This document shows positions 53,717-62,792 of a stretch of 64,000 nucleotides of DNA, one piece after another. Source of the stretch: Agromyces sp. Leaf222 (GTDB lineage Bacteria > Actinomycetota > Actinomycetes > Actinomycetales > Microbacteriaceae). The notes below the pieces were generated by a model. The model worked only from the letters and a program-made list of their open reading frames with translations, was not told the origin of the DNA and ran no database searches. The translations under genes were made by a program, and so were the position numbers. Location: positions 1 through 64,000 of the forward strand of contig NZ_LMKQ01000002.1 in the NCBI RefSeq assembly GCF_001421565.1, given 5' to 3'. The first letter of the stretch is position 1; each line of letters begins with the position of its first letter.

Positions 53717-53752
53717 ATGTTGACGTCAACATCTGAATGTTGACGTCAACAT
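53717..53752. promoter_or_regulatory. Twin LacI-type operators upstream of the GH30-GH43 gene
   Basis: Two perfect 16-bp copies of ATGTTGACGTCAACAT at 53717-53732 and 53737-53752, centres 20 bp apart (about two helical turns). The central CG and TTGACG half-site are typical of LacI-family sugar repressors. TCGACA at 53692-53697 and TATGTT at 53716-53721 could be -35 and -10 with 18-bp spacing, so the first operator would block the -10. No LacI gene lies in the window. Confidence 0.85.
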
Positions 53753-53773
53753 TCCTGATCGGAAGAGACAACG

Positions 53774-56700
53774 GTGTCCACTTTGAAATCACGCCCGCGC
53801 GCCGCCGCGGCGGCCCTCGCCGCCGCAGCCGCCGTGGCAGGTTCGTTGCAATTCATGCCGCTCGCCGCCTCCGCAGCCGAGGCCGACGTCGTGCTCACAC
53901 CCAATCCCGCCGTCACCGGCCCCGAGTTCGAGGGCTGGGGAACGAGCCTCGTCTGGATGGCGAACGCCACCGGCGACTACCCCGAGGCCCTGCGCACCGA
54001 GCTCATCGACTCGGTGTTCGGCGATGAGGGGATGAACCTCAACATCGCCCGCTACAACATCGGCGGCGGCAACGCGTCCGACGTGTCCGACTACCTGCGC
54101 CCAGGCGGTGCCGTGCCCGGCTGGTGGAACGCGGATGCGCCGCTCACCGACGCCCAGGGTGCGATCACCTCGAGCTACGCCGACCGCGACCGGTACCTGG
54201 CCGCATGGACGGGCGACGCGGCATCCGACTACGACTTCGACGCCGACGCCGCACAGCTCGCCTGGGTCGATCAGATCAAGGACCGCGTCACGAAGTGGGA
54301 GGCGTTCAGCAACTCGCCGCCGTACTTCATGACCGAGAGCGGCTACGTCAGCGGCGGCTTCGACGCGAACGCCGAGCAGATCAAGCCGGCGGCCGTCGAG
54401 AAGTTCGCCACCTACCTCACGACGGTCGCCGAGCATGTCGAAGACGCGCACGGCATCGAGTTCGACACGATCGACCCCCTCAACGAGCCGAACACGAACT
54501 ACTGGGGCACGACGCTCGGCGGCAACGGGCAACCGACCGGCGGCCGCCAGGAGGGCGCGCACGTCGGACCGGCGATGCAGTCGCAGGTGCTGACCGCGCT
54601 CGACGCGGAACTCGCCGCCGCGGGCACGACGACCGAGGCGCTCCTCTCCGGCCCCGACGAGACCAACCCCGGACGGTTCGTCGCTGACTGGGACGGCTGG
54701 ACGCCCGAGGCGAAGCAGGCCGTCGACCAGCTCAACGTGCACACGTACGGCACGGGTGACCGCCTGCGGGTGCGCGACATCGCGAAGGCCGCCGACAAGC
54801 CGCTGTGGATGAGCGAGGTGGAGGGCAACTGGGGCGGCAACTCGTGGAACCCGACCTCCATCGAGAACGGACTCGGCCTCGCCCAGCACATCACGGGCGA
54901 CCTGCGTGAGCTCGACCCGTCGGCCTGGGTGCTCTGGCAGCCCGTCGAGGACCTCTACAACATGGCGGAGCAGGAGAAGCTCAACTGGGGCTCGGTCTTC
55001 ATCGACTTCGACTGCAACGACGACGGGGACTCCGAGCGGCGGCTCGCCGACGGCGACGCCGACCCGTCGTGCAAGGTCGTCACGAACTCCAAGTTCGACG
55101 CGATCCGCAACTTCACCCACTACATCGAGCCCGGCGACCGCATCGTGCCGACGAACGACGCCCAGACGACCTCGGCGGTCAAGGGCGACGGCTCCGGAGC
55201 CGTGCTCGTGCACACGAACACCTCCGGCGATGAGCAGACCGTGCGGGTCGATCTCTCGCAGTTCGGCGAGCTCGCGGCGGGCGCGACCGTCACGCCGATC
55301 GTGACGACGGAGTCGCCGGCCGGCGACCCCTCGGCCAACGCGCTCGTCGCGGGTGCGCCCGTCGCGGTCGACGCCTCCACGGCGTCAGCAGACCTCACGG
55401 TGCCCGCCAAGTCGATCACGACGTTCGTGGTGACCGGGGCCTCCGGTGCCGCCACCGACGCACCGGCCGTCCGCGACGGCGAGACCTTCCGCCTCGTCGG
55501 CGTGCAGAGCAGCAAGCCGCTCGCCGCGACATCCGGAAACCCCGCCACCGTGCTCGGCGACGCCGCGGCAGCAGATGCCGATGCCAACCAGCTCTGGACC
55601 GCGACGCGGCTGAGCGAGGGCGACGGCACCACGAGCGACCGGTTCGCGCTGCGACTGGCCGACGGCCGCACGCTCGCCGCCAATGCGAGCGGCACCGAAC
55701 TGCGAACCCTGACCGACGAGCAGGCCGGAGCGGATGCCTCGGCGCAATGGGTCGCGAACACCACCGACGGCACCACCTTCACCCTGCTGAACCCGGCGCG
55801 CGAGCGCGTGCTCGACGTCGCAGGCCAGTCGACGTCGGTCGGGGCATCCGTCGGCCTTTGGACCTCGAACGGCGGTGGGAACCAGCGGTTCACGATCGTC
55901 GAGCCCGAGGGGCCGGTCGGCCCCAACTACACGAGTTTCCGCCCAGGCCAGGAATGGCTCGACACGAACGGCAACGTGATCCAGGCGCACGGCGGCCAGG
56001 TGGTGCCCTCGACCGACGAGGAGGGTCGCACGATCTACTACCTCTACGGCGAGGACCGCACGAACGGGTACCACGCCGCACCGGGCGTTCACGTCTACAG
56101 CTCGACCGACCTGTACAACTGGACCGATGAGGGCCTCGCGCTGCGCGCCCTCTCGTCGAAGGTGCAGTTCGACGAGCCGTACTTCGACGCGCTGTACGGC
56201 AGCTACACCCAGGCGCAGAAGGACGCCGTCTACCGCGACCTCGGCACGACGCCCGTGGCCGGTCAGACGCCGCCCATCATCGAGCGGCCGAAGGTGATCT
56301 TCAACGAACGCACCGGCAAGTGGGTCATGTGGGCGCACATGGACGGACCGAGCGAGACCTCGACCGCGCAGTACGCGAAGGCCAGGGCGGGCGTGGCGAT
56401 CGCGGACTCACCGTTCGGCCCGTTCCGCTACATCGAGAACCAAGCCCTGAACTCCTCGCCCGACGGCTGGGGCGATCCGGGCATGGCGCGAGACATGAAC
56501 CTCTTCGTCGACGACGACGGCACGGGATACATCATCTACTCGAGCGAGGACAACGGGACGATGTACATCTCGAAGCTCGACGAGGAGTACACCGGCCTCG
56601 CCACGCCGGCCGACGAGGCAGTCGAAGGCGTGGACTACAACCGCATCTTCGTCGGCTGGTCGCGTGAGGCGCCGGCGATGTTCAAGCACGACGAGCGCTA

Positions 56701-58051
56701 CTTCCTGCTCACCTCGGGCACCAGCGGCTGGTCGCCGAACCCGACGAAGTACGCGTCGGCGGCGGACCTCATGGGCGACTGGACCGAGATCGGCGACCCG
56801 TTCCCGTGGTGGGCCCAGTCGAACTCGTGGAACACGCAACCGACGTCGGTGATCCCCGTCGACCGCGAGCACGGCAAGTACATCTACATGGGCGATCGCT
56901 GGAACGGCGGCTCCGACTCCGCGCTGCAGAACGCGCCCCTGGTCTGGCTGCCGCTGAACATGGGCGAGGGCGGTGACACGCTCGCCGTCGAGGTCTGGGA
57001 CGAGTGGACGCTCGACGAACTCGACCAGTGGGCGGCGTGGGAGGTCACGGGCGTGCCCACGAGCATCCCGATCGGCGGACCGTTCGACGTGCCGACGGTG
57101 ACGGTCGAGCAGAACGGCGAGACGACCTCGCAGGCAGTCGAGTGGTCGGTCGACGGCTCGCTCGACCTGCCCGGAACCGTGACCGTGACCGGCACCCTGC
57201 CCGGGTTCGGCGGACGCACATTCACCCGCTCGGTCGCGGTCGTGCCCGAGCATGTGCGGTACGCCGTCAACGCCGGTGGCCAGCGGACCGCCGACTGGAC
57301 GGCGCTCATCGAAGCGGCGTCGGCCGAGGCATCCGTGCTGAACAGCAGCCCCGACCAGAAGTACGGCGTCGATCCCGGAACGCACGCGTCGTGGGGGTAC
57401 CTCGGCGATGCGAACGCCGTTGCAGGCGACGAGAGCGGATCGATGTTCTCGACGCTCCGCTATGCGACCGGCGGCGCCGACCTCGCCTATCGCTTCGACG
57501 GCCTGGCTCCGGGGACCTACACGGTCTTCGCGGGCTACTCGGACCCGTGGGCGCAATGGGACGACCGGGGTGCGAAGGTCACCGTCAACGGCACGGTGGT
57601 CGAGGCCGACCACGACTTCGACGCCACCGACCAGACGGCCGCGTACGCGGGGGTCTCGGTCGGTGCGGACGGTCGGATCGACTTCGCACTGAGCCCGACT
57701 CGGGGCCCCGACGTGCAACTGAGCTGGCTGATCGTCACGGCGGACGAACTGGCGGCGCCGGCGCTCGACGTCGAGGTCACGGCGAGCACGCGATGCGTCG
57801 CCAAGAAGGCCGTCGTCACCGCGAGGGTGCACAACACGGCCGACGTGCCTATCTCCGCGGCGCTGCAGACGGCGTACGGCGCGAAGACGATCGGCGGGAT
57901 CGCGCCCGATGCGAACGCCACGCACGCGTTCACGACCAGGGTCGCCCAGCTCGCCGCCGGCACGGTCTCGACTACCGTGACCGCGGTCGTCGACGGCGTG
58001 GCCGTCACGCAGACGGTGGATGCCCTATACGGGGCGACCGACTGCCGCTGA
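53774..58051 (+). CDS. Secreted multidomain galactan-degrading enzyme: GH30 + ricin lectin + GH43_24-like
   Basis: 1425 residues from GTG 53774 (GGAAGAG 6 bases upstream). Order: signal peptide (cut near ASA-AEAD, residue 34); GH30 (about 40-550) with acid Glu238 in DPLNEPN and nucleophile Glu348 in WMSEVEG, resembling endo-beta-1,6-galactanases; a ricin-type lectin (about 570-715); a GH43 domain (about 718-1075) with NERTGKWVMWAHMD, GMARDMNLFVDDDGTGY and IIYSSEDNGTMYISKL, resembling exo-beta-1,3-galactanases of GH43_24; an Ig-like Big domain, a carbohydrate-binding-like domain (about 1160-1325) and a C-terminal CARDB/Ig-like domain. It would strip both the backbone and the side chains of plant arabinogalactan. 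No sortase or membrane anchor is seen. Confidence 0.85.
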   Translation: MSTLKSRPRAAAAALAAAAAVAGSLQFMPLAASAAEADVVLTPNPAVTGPEFEGWGTSLVWMANATGDYPEALRTELIDSVFGDEGMNLNIARYNIGGGNASDVSDYLRPGGAVPGWWNADAPLTDAQGAITSSYADRDRYLAAWTGDAASDYDFDADAAQLAWVDQIKDRVTKWEAFSNSPPYFMTESGYVSGGFDANAEQIKPAAVEKFATYLTTVAEHVEDAHGIEFDTIDPLNEPNTNYWGTTLGGNGQPTGGRQEGAHVGPAMQSQVLTALDAELAAAGTTTEALLSGPDETNPGRFVADWDGWTPEAKQAVDQLNVHTYGTGDRLRVRDIAKAADKPLWMSEVEGNWGGNSWNPTSIENGLGLAQHITGDLRELDPSAWVLWQPVEDLYNMAEQEKLNWGSVFIDFDCNDDGDSERRLADGDADPSCKVVTNSKFDAIRNFTHYIEPGDRIVPTNDAQTTSAVKGDGSGAVLVHTNTSGDEQTVRVDLSQFGELAAGATVTPIVTTESPAGDPSANALVAGAPVAVDASTASADLTVPAKSITTFVVTGASGAATDAPAVRDGETFRLVGVQSSKPLAATSGNPATVLGDAAAADADANQLWTATRLSEGDGTTSDRFALRLADGRTLAANASGTELRTLTDEQAGADASAQWVANTTDGTTFTLLNPARERVLDVAGQSTSVGASVGLWTSNGGGNQRFTIVEPEGPVGPNYTSFRPGQEWLDTNGNVIQAHGGQVVPSTDEEGRTIYYLYGEDRTNGYHAAPGVHVYSSTDLYNWTDEGLALRALSSKVQFDEPYFDALYGSYTQAQKDAVYRDLGTTPVAGQTPPIIERPKVIFNERTGKWVMWAHMDGPSETSTAQYAKARAGVAIADSPFGPFRYIENQALNSSPDGWGDPGMARDMNLFVDDDGTGYIIYSSEDNGTMYISKLDEEYTGLATPADEAVEGVDYNRIFVGWSREAPAMFKHDERYFLLTSGTSGWSPNPTKYASAADLMGDWTEIGDPFPWWAQSNSWNTQPTSVIPVDREHGKYIYMGDRWNGGSDSALQNAPLVWLPLNMGEGGDTLAVEVWDEWTLDELDQWAAWEVTGVPTSIPIGGPFDVPTVTVEQNGETTSQAVEWSVDGSLDLPGTVTVTGTLPGFGGRTFTRSVAVVPEHVRYAVNAGGQRTADWTALIEAASAEASVLNSSPDQKYGVDPGTHASWGYLGDANAVAGDESGSMFSTLRYATGGADLAYRFDGLAPGTYTVFAGYSDPWAQWDDRGAKVTVNGTVVEADHDFDATDQTAAYAGVSVGADGRIDFALSPTRGPDVQLSWLIVTADELAAPALDVEVTASTRCVAKKAVVTARVHNTADVPISAALQTAYGAKTIGGIAPDANATHAFTTRVAQLAAGTVSTTVTAVVDGVAVTQTVDALYGATDCR

Positions 58052-58056
58052 CCCCT

Positions 58057-58104
58057 CGATGCGCATCCGCCGGGCCGTCGACCCGGCTCGGCGGATGCGC
58101 TCGA
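58057..58104 (+). terminator. Terminator of the GH30-GH43 gene
   Basis: GCGCATCCGCCG (58061-58072) pairs with CGGCGGATGCGC (58089-58100), extended outwards by TCGA/TCGA with one mismatch. It starts a few bases after the stop codon. Confidence 0.75.
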
Positions 58105-58474
58105 ACCCCGGCATCAGCAAGGAGATCTGGTTTGGTGGGGTCCAAAGATATGAACAATCTGCGAGGAATCATGGTCTAGATCGTTGGCATAGCCAAAAAG
58201 ATCCTTAGACATCGGATCTTTGACTTGACAAAGCCGGCGGCGCAGAAGAGATTGAATCCGTGCCGGCACCGTTCAATGAAGCACTCGAGTGCAGGCGCAT
58301 GAGCTCGAAACCGGGATCGATGCCGTCGATCCCGTGGCGGTCACCGCTTCGTCGGCGCAGCCCGTCATGTGGACGACGGATGCCGCCGATACGGCATCCG
58401 ACTGCGCCCGACGTCGTGGCGGGGCATCCGCCGGTCGCTGACCCACCGAAGAAACCAGACAGGAAGAGCAGGAC
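58105..58474. promoter_or_regulatory. AT-richer regulatory spacer upstream of the WxL-like operon
   Basis: 370 bp without a convincing gene. From 58120 to 58260 it is clearly less GC-rich than the rest of the window. It holds an inverted repeat AAAGATCC-ttagacatc-GGATCTTT (58197-58221), followed by a consensus -35 TTGACA at 58225-58230 and a weak -10 (GAGATT, 17 bp on). A nine-codon frame (58151-58180) is present but unsupported. The inverted repeat may be an operator for the promoter driving the next two genes. Confidence 0.5.
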
Positions 58475-59101
58475 ATGAAGAAGATCAGAAACGCGGCGCG
58501 AGGCTGCGCGATCGGCCTCGGAGCCCTGATGCTCGTGGGCGTCGCCGGCATCGCGGCCGCCGAGGAGAACCACGGCAACGGCGAGGTCGACGTGCAGGTC
58601 GCCATCCCCGAGATCGTCGAGCCCGGCGTGCTCGCGATGACGGTGGCGAGCTCCTCGACCGCCCTCGTCGAGGAGGGGTCGACCGACACCGTTCGGCAGT
58701 TCACCGGTGAGCTGCCGACGGTGACGATCACCGACACCAGGTCCGCCGAGGAGATCCCGGATGACGCGTACTGGTACGTGCTCGGCACGTCGAGCGACTT
58801 CGTCGGCGACGCCGGGCAGCCGTCGATCGGGGCCGAGCATCTCGGATGGGCGCCGCAGCTCATCGACGGCGGTGAGTCCGGACTCGTCTCCGAGGGCGAC
58901 CAGGTCGACACGGTCATGGACGAGGCCGCGCCGAACCCGTACGGCCTCGTCGACCAGGAACTGCTCGCGATGGCCTTCGATTCCGGCGAGATCGCGACCG
59001 AGGGGCAGTGGACGGCGAACGCGGACCTGTTCCTGCGCACGCCGGCAACGGTCGCGCCGGGCAACTATGCTGCGACCCTGACCCTGTCCCTGTTCGAGTA
59101 G
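58475..59101 (+). CDS. Secreted WxL-like domain protein
   Basis: 208 residues. Signal peptide (CAIGLGALMLVGVAGIAAAEE) then a beta-rich domain ending in QWTANADLFLRTPATVAPGNYAATLTLSLFE-type sequence (WTANADLFL near the C-terminus), which resembles the C-terminal part of WxL surface proteins; LPTVTITDTR matches their early strand. The classic two WxL tripeptides are not both present, so the assignment is tentative. A DUF916-like gene follows after 5 bp, as in firmicute WxL clusters. AGGAAGAGCAGG precedes the ATG. Confidence 0.6.
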   Translation: MKKIRNAARGCAIGLGALMLVGVAGIAAAEENHGNGEVDVQVAIPEIVEPGVLAMTVASSSTALVEEGSTDTVRQFTGELPTVTITDTRSAEEIPDDAYWYVLGTSSDFVGDAGQPSIGAEHLGWAPQLIDGGESGLVSEGDQVDTVMDEAAPNPYGLVDQELLAMAFDSGEIATEGQWTANADLFLRTPATVAPGNYAATLTLSLFE

Positions 59102-59106
59102 GAACC

Positions 59107-60186
59107 ATGCGCCGTCTCCTCCTTTCGCGTACGGCCGTGTCGGCCGCGGCTGCGCTCATCGTCGTGGGGGCGCTCGCGACGTCGGCGGCCTCGCCCGCGT
59201 CGGCCTCCGTGTCGGCGGAGGAGTCGGCGCCCGCGGTGACCTGGTCGGTCGCTCCGGCGGATGCCACCGGGCCCGACGGGCGTTCCCGGGTCGAGCTCGA
59301 ACTCGACCCGGGGGCGTCCGCCACGGAGCACCTCGCGGTGCACAACCTCGGAGACGAGGAGGTGACGTTCGCGATCACGGCTGCCGACGGTTATCTCACG
59401 TCGACGGGCCGGTTCAACATGCTGCCCTCCGACCAGGAGTCCGTCGACGCCGGAGCGTGGATCTCGGTGGCCGACTCCGTCACCGTGGCGCCGGGCGCGA
59501 CCTCGATCGTGCCGTTCACCGTCGCCGTGCCCGCTGACGCCACACCCGGAGACCACGCGGCCGGCGTCGCGGCATCCATCCTGTCGACCTCGACCGGCGA
59601 CGGGGCCCGGGTGGGCGTCGAGAGTCGCGTCGGATTCCGGGTCATGACGCGCGTGACCGGCGAACTCGCGCCGGCCGTCGCCCTCGCCGCGGACGGCCGG
59701 TACGTCATCTCGTGGAACCCCTTCCAACCCGGCCGCCTCGAGGTGACCGGCGTGGTCGAGAATGCGGGCAACGTCGCCCTCGCGGTCGAGGGCGCAGTCG
59801 AGTCCGGTGGCGACCGGATCCCCGCGACCGGGTTCGAGGCCGACGCATCCGGCGCGGCCGGCCCGACGAGCGCCGACCTCCTGCCGGGCGAGCAGCGCAC
59901 CCTGACCTTCACGATCCCCGCCGTGTGGCCCATCGGCCCCGTGACTGTTCCAGTCGTCGCCGACGCCACCGCCGTCGGACCCGACGGAACTCAGCTGGCG
60001 GTGCACCCCGCCACCGAGACGGTGATCGTCTGGGCCCTGCCGCTGCCGCAACTCGTGCTCCTGCTCGCGCTGGGCCTCATCGTGCTCGGGCTCGCCCTCG
60101 GCCGTCGTCGGCGCACCTCGAAGGTCGACCGGCTCGTCGAGGACGCTCGCGAGGCCGGACGCCGAGAGGTCCTCGACAAGGTCTGA
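59107..60186 (+). CDS. DUF916-like (WxL partner) membrane-anchored surface protein
   Basis: 359 residues. Signal peptide (AAAALIVVGALATSAASPASA), a first Ig-like domain (TWSVAPADATGPDGRSRVEL, HLAVHNLGDEEVTFAI, FTVAVPADATPGDHAAGVAA) like the peptidoglycan-binding DUF916 region, a second Ig-like domain (FQPGRLEVTGVVENAGNVAL), then a C-terminal membrane helix (LPQLVLLLALGLIVLGLALG) and a basic cytoplasmic tail. In firmicutes this family pairs with WxL proteins at the wall. Start ATG 59107, 5 bp after the upstream stop. Confidence 0.72.
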   Translation: MRRLLLSRTAVSAAAALIVVGALATSAASPASASVSAEESAPAVTWSVAPADATGPDGRSRVELELDPGASATEHLAVHNLGDEEVTFAITAADGYLTSTGRFNMLPSDQESVDAGAWISVADSVTVAPGATSIVPFTVAVPADATPGDHAAGVAASILSTSTGDGARVGVESRVGFRVMTRVTGELAPAVALAADGRYVISWNPFQPGRLEVTGVVENAGNVALAVEGAVESGGDRIPATGFEADASGAAGPTSADLLPGEQRTLTFTIPAVWPIGPVTVPVVADATAVGPDGTQLAVHPATETVIVWALPLPQLVLLLALGLIVLGLALGRRRRTSKVDRLVEDAREAGRREVLDKV

Positions 60187-60263
60187 GCCCTGGCGTCCAG
60201 GAGCATCCGTGTCACCCGTTCGGGTTGCGCGGCGGACCGCTGAGTGCGTACCCTGAATTCCCA

Positions 60264-60277
60264 ACCGAACAATCGGT
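60264..60277. promoter_or_regulatory. Candidate TetR-type operator upstream of the MHS transporter
   Basis: ACCGA-ACAA-TCGGT palindrome, 69 bp before the ATG. It shares the CGGTCA half-site edge with the sequence upstream of the thiolase gene at 63318-63331. Confidence 0.4.
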
Positions 60278-60346
60278 CAGGAAGTCGGGCGACGCAGACG
60301 GCTTCCGGGTCCCTTCCCCCGAGCACGCCAGAACAACGGAGTTCGC

Positions 60347-61666
60347 ATGTCCACCGAAGCCAGAGAGCGCACGCAGACCGGGCGCATGCCCGCCGAGGAG
60401 CGGAGGGTGCTCGCCGGCACCCTCGTCGGCACCTCGATCGAGTGGTACGACTTCTTCATCTACGCCCAGGCGGCCGGTCTCGTGCTCGCGCCGCTCTTCC
60501 TCGCGCCCGTCGCCGAGTCGAACCCGGGGCTCGCCCAGGTGCTCTCGTTCGCCACGATCGGCATCTCGTTCCTGTTCCGCCCGCTCGGCGCGATCGTCGC
60601 CGGATACCTCGGCGACAAGCTCGGCCGCAAGCGGATGCTCGTCTTCACGCTCATCATGATGGGCCTGTCGACCTCGCTCATCGGCTTCCTGCCGACCTAC
60701 GCGGCGATCGGCATCGCGGCGCCCATCCTGCTGATCCTGCTCCGCATCCTGCAGGGCTTCTCGGCCGGTGGCGAGTGGGGCGGCGCGGCGCTCATGGCCG
60801 TCGAGCACGCCCCGAACGGCCGCCGCGGCTTCTTCGGCGCGTTCCCGCAGATCGGCGTGCCGATCGGCATGATCCTCGCGACGTTCACCCTGTGGGTGCT
60901 CACGAGTTCGATGTCCCCCGAGGCGTTCATGGCGTGGGGCTGGCGCATCCCGTTCCTGCTCTCGATCGTGCTCATCGCCGTCGGCTACGTCATCCGCCGG
61001 GCCGTCGAGGAGAGCCCCGTGTTCGAGGAGCTCCTGCGTCGCCGCAAGGAGTCCTCGACCCCGCTGCGCCAGCTCTTCCGCCACAACACCAAGCAGGTCG
61101 TGCTCACCGCGGTTATCTTCATCGCGAACAACGCCGCTGGCTACCTGCTCATCGCCTACTTCGCGACCTACGCGGTCACGGCACTCGGCATGGATCGCCC
61201 GACCGTGCTCCTCGCCACCACCTTCGCGTCGTTCGGCTGGCTGATCTTCACGCTCTGGGGCGGCCGCGTCTCCGACCGGCTCGGCCGAGTGCGCACCTTC
61301 CAGATCGGCTACGTGATCCTCGCCCTCTGGGCCGTGCCGATGTGGTTCCTCATCGACACCGGCGACGTGGTCTGGTACTTCGTCGCGCTGTTCGTCATGA
61401 CCATCGGCCTCGGCCTCTCGTATGGTCCGCAGGCCGCGCTGTACGCCGAGATGTTCCCCGCGAACGTGCGCTACTCGGGCGTCTCGATCGGCTACGCGTT
61501 CGGCGCCATCCTCGGCGGGGCCTTCGCACCGATGATCGCCGAGGCACTCATCACGACCACCGGGCAGTCGTGGACGATCGGCGTCTACATCGCGATCGCG
61601 AGCGTCATCTCGCTGGTCGGCGTCTCGCTCGTCAAGGAGACCAAGGGGCGCGACCTGCTCGAGTGA
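60347..61666 (+). CDS. MHS-family (metabolite:H+ symporter) MFS transporter
   Basis: 439 residues, 12 helices. Opens with the typical GTSIEWYDFFIYAQAAGLV; the MFS loop is GYLGDKLGRKRMLVF and ILQGFSAGGEWGGAALMAVEHAP follows, as in ShiA/ProP/KgtP-like carriers. Imports an organic acid or osmolyte with protons; the actual substrate cannot be told. No catabolic operon adjoins it. The ATG gives the usual N-terminus. Confidence 0.88.
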   Translation: MSTEARERTQTGRMPAEERRVLAGTLVGTSIEWYDFFIYAQAAGLVLAPLFLAPVAESNPGLAQVLSFATIGISFLFRPLGAIVAGYLGDKLGRKRMLVFTLIMMGLSTSLIGFLPTYAAIGIAAPILLILLRILQGFSAGGEWGGAALMAVEHAPNGRRGFFGAFPQIGVPIGMILATFTLWVLTSSMSPEAFMAWGWRIPFLLSIVLIAVGYVIRRAVEESPVFEELLRRRKESSTPLRQLFRHNTKQVVLTAVIFIANNAAGYLLIAYFATYAVTALGMDRPTVLLATTFASFGWLIFTLWGGRVSDRLGRVRTFQIGYVILALWAVPMWFLIDTGDVVWYFVALFVMTIGLGLSYGPQAALYAEMFPANVRYSGVSIGYAFGAILGGAFAPMIAEALITTTGQSWTIGVYIAIASVISLVGVSLVKETKGRDLLE

Positions 61667-61686
61667 GCTGCGGATGCCGCGACGCC

Positions 61687-61718
61687 AGGAGGCGTGCCCG
61701 CATGGCGGGCGCGCCTCC
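61687..61718 (+). terminator. Terminator of the MHS transporter gene
   Basis: AGGAGGCGTGCCCGC and GCGGGCGCGCCTCCT form a 15-bp stem with one mismatch and a short ATG loop, 20 bp after the stop codon, followed by TCG. Confidence 0.65.
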
Positions 61719-61815
61719 TTCGTCATGGATCGGGAGGTCAATAGGCTCGGCGCGGGTGGACCACCCCGGCGCCGCCCGCCCACGAGACTGCAGCACTGCA
61801 GGGTTGGAGTGAACC

Positions 61816-62235
61816 ATGGATGCGTTCTCCGTCTTGGCCGACACCGGTGACCTGGTCACGCAGGATCCCGGGTTGAACGGCGGATACGTCTTCGGCTCGA
61901 TCATCGGCTACATCATCTGGGCGATCACGCTGTGGCTGGTCTTCGCGAAGACCGACTACCCGGGCTGGGCCGCGATCGTGCCGATCTACAACATCTACGT
62001 GCTGGTGAAGATCGCGGGCTACCACGGCGCGTTCGTGCTGCTCTACTTCATTCCGATCGTGAACATCGTCGCCGCGATCATCGTCGCCTTCGGCGTCGGG
62101 CGGGCATTCGGCAAGGGCGGCGTCTTCAGCTTCTTCCTGCTGTTCTGGTTCTCGCTCATCGGATACCTCATCGTCGGCCTCGGCTCATCGAAGTACCTCG
62201 GCCCCGGCGGTCGCTCCGGCCTCGTCACGGCCTGA
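61816..62235 (+). CDS. DUF5684 membrane protein
   Basis: 139 residues, three or four helices. FAKTDYPGWAAIVPIYNIYVLVKIAG is the DUF5684 core, and GVGRAFGKGGVFSFFLLFW and GLGSSKYLGP complete it. Resembles small membrane proteins near signal-peptidase genes; function unknown. Confidence 0.8.
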   Translation: MDAFSVLADTGDLVTQDPGLNGGYVFGSIIGYIIWAITLWLVFAKTDYPGWAAIVPIYNIYVLVKIAGYHGAFVLLYFIPIVNIVAAIIVAFGVGRAFGKGGVFSFFLLFWFSLIGYLIVGLGSSKYLGPGGRSGLVTA

Positions 62236-62318
62236 GCCTCTCCCGTTCGCGCCCGGTCTGCACGCGCAGCCCGGGGCGCGTCGCATTCGGTGGCCGGATG
62301 CCGCGGGATGATGGATCC

Positions 62319-62756
62319 ATGCCTGCCGCCCACCGTCCCGGTCTTCGGGTCGACTCCGCACTCACGATTCCCGAGTCGGAGCTGTCGTGGCGGTTCTCGC
62401 GGTCGTCGGGCCCCGGCGGGCAGGGCGTGAACACGGCCGACTCCCGAGCGGAGCTGGTCTGGGATGTCGCGGGCTCCGCCGTGCTCTCGCCGCTGCAGCG
62501 CGAGCGGCTCCTCGAGCGCCTGGGCAGTCGCCTGGTCGACGGCGTGCTGACGATCGCGGCATCCGAGCATCGCGCGCAACTGCGCAACCGGGATGCCGCG
62601 CGGGAGCGGCTCGCCGCGCTCGTGGCCGAAGCCCTGCGGCCGCCGTCGCCGAAGCGACGGGCGACGAAGCCGAGTCGTGGCTCGAAGGAGCGTCGCCTCG
62701 ATGCGAAGAAGCGGCGCACCGACGTCAAGCGACTGCGGCGCCCGCCTCACGACTGA
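62319..62756 (+). CDS. arfB: Peptidyl-tRNA hydrolase ArfB (YaeJ), ribosome rescue
   Basis: 145 residues. The catalytic GGQ is in SSGPGGQGVNTADSRAEL, and the basic C-terminal tail (KPSRGSKERRLDAKKRRTD) that enters the mRNA channel is complete. Frees stalled ribosomes lacking a stop codon. GATGAT six bases before ATG 62319 may be a leaderless -10. The open frame upstream is not coding. Confidence 0.93.
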   Translation: MPAAHRPGLRVDSALTIPESELSWRFSRSSGPGGQGVNTADSRAELVWDVAGSAVLSPLQRERLLERLGSRLVDGVLTIAASEHRAQLRNRDAARERLAALVAEALRPPSPKRRATKPSRGSKERRLDAKKRRTDVKRLRRPPHD

Positions 62757-62792
62757 TGAGCGAGACGGGCGCCGGCCCGGGAAGTCGGAAGC

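Noticed and set aside
58151..58180. Nine-codon frame (ATG...TAG) in the spacer before the WxL-like gene
   Set aside because: No ribosome site, no similarity and no coupling to a gene.
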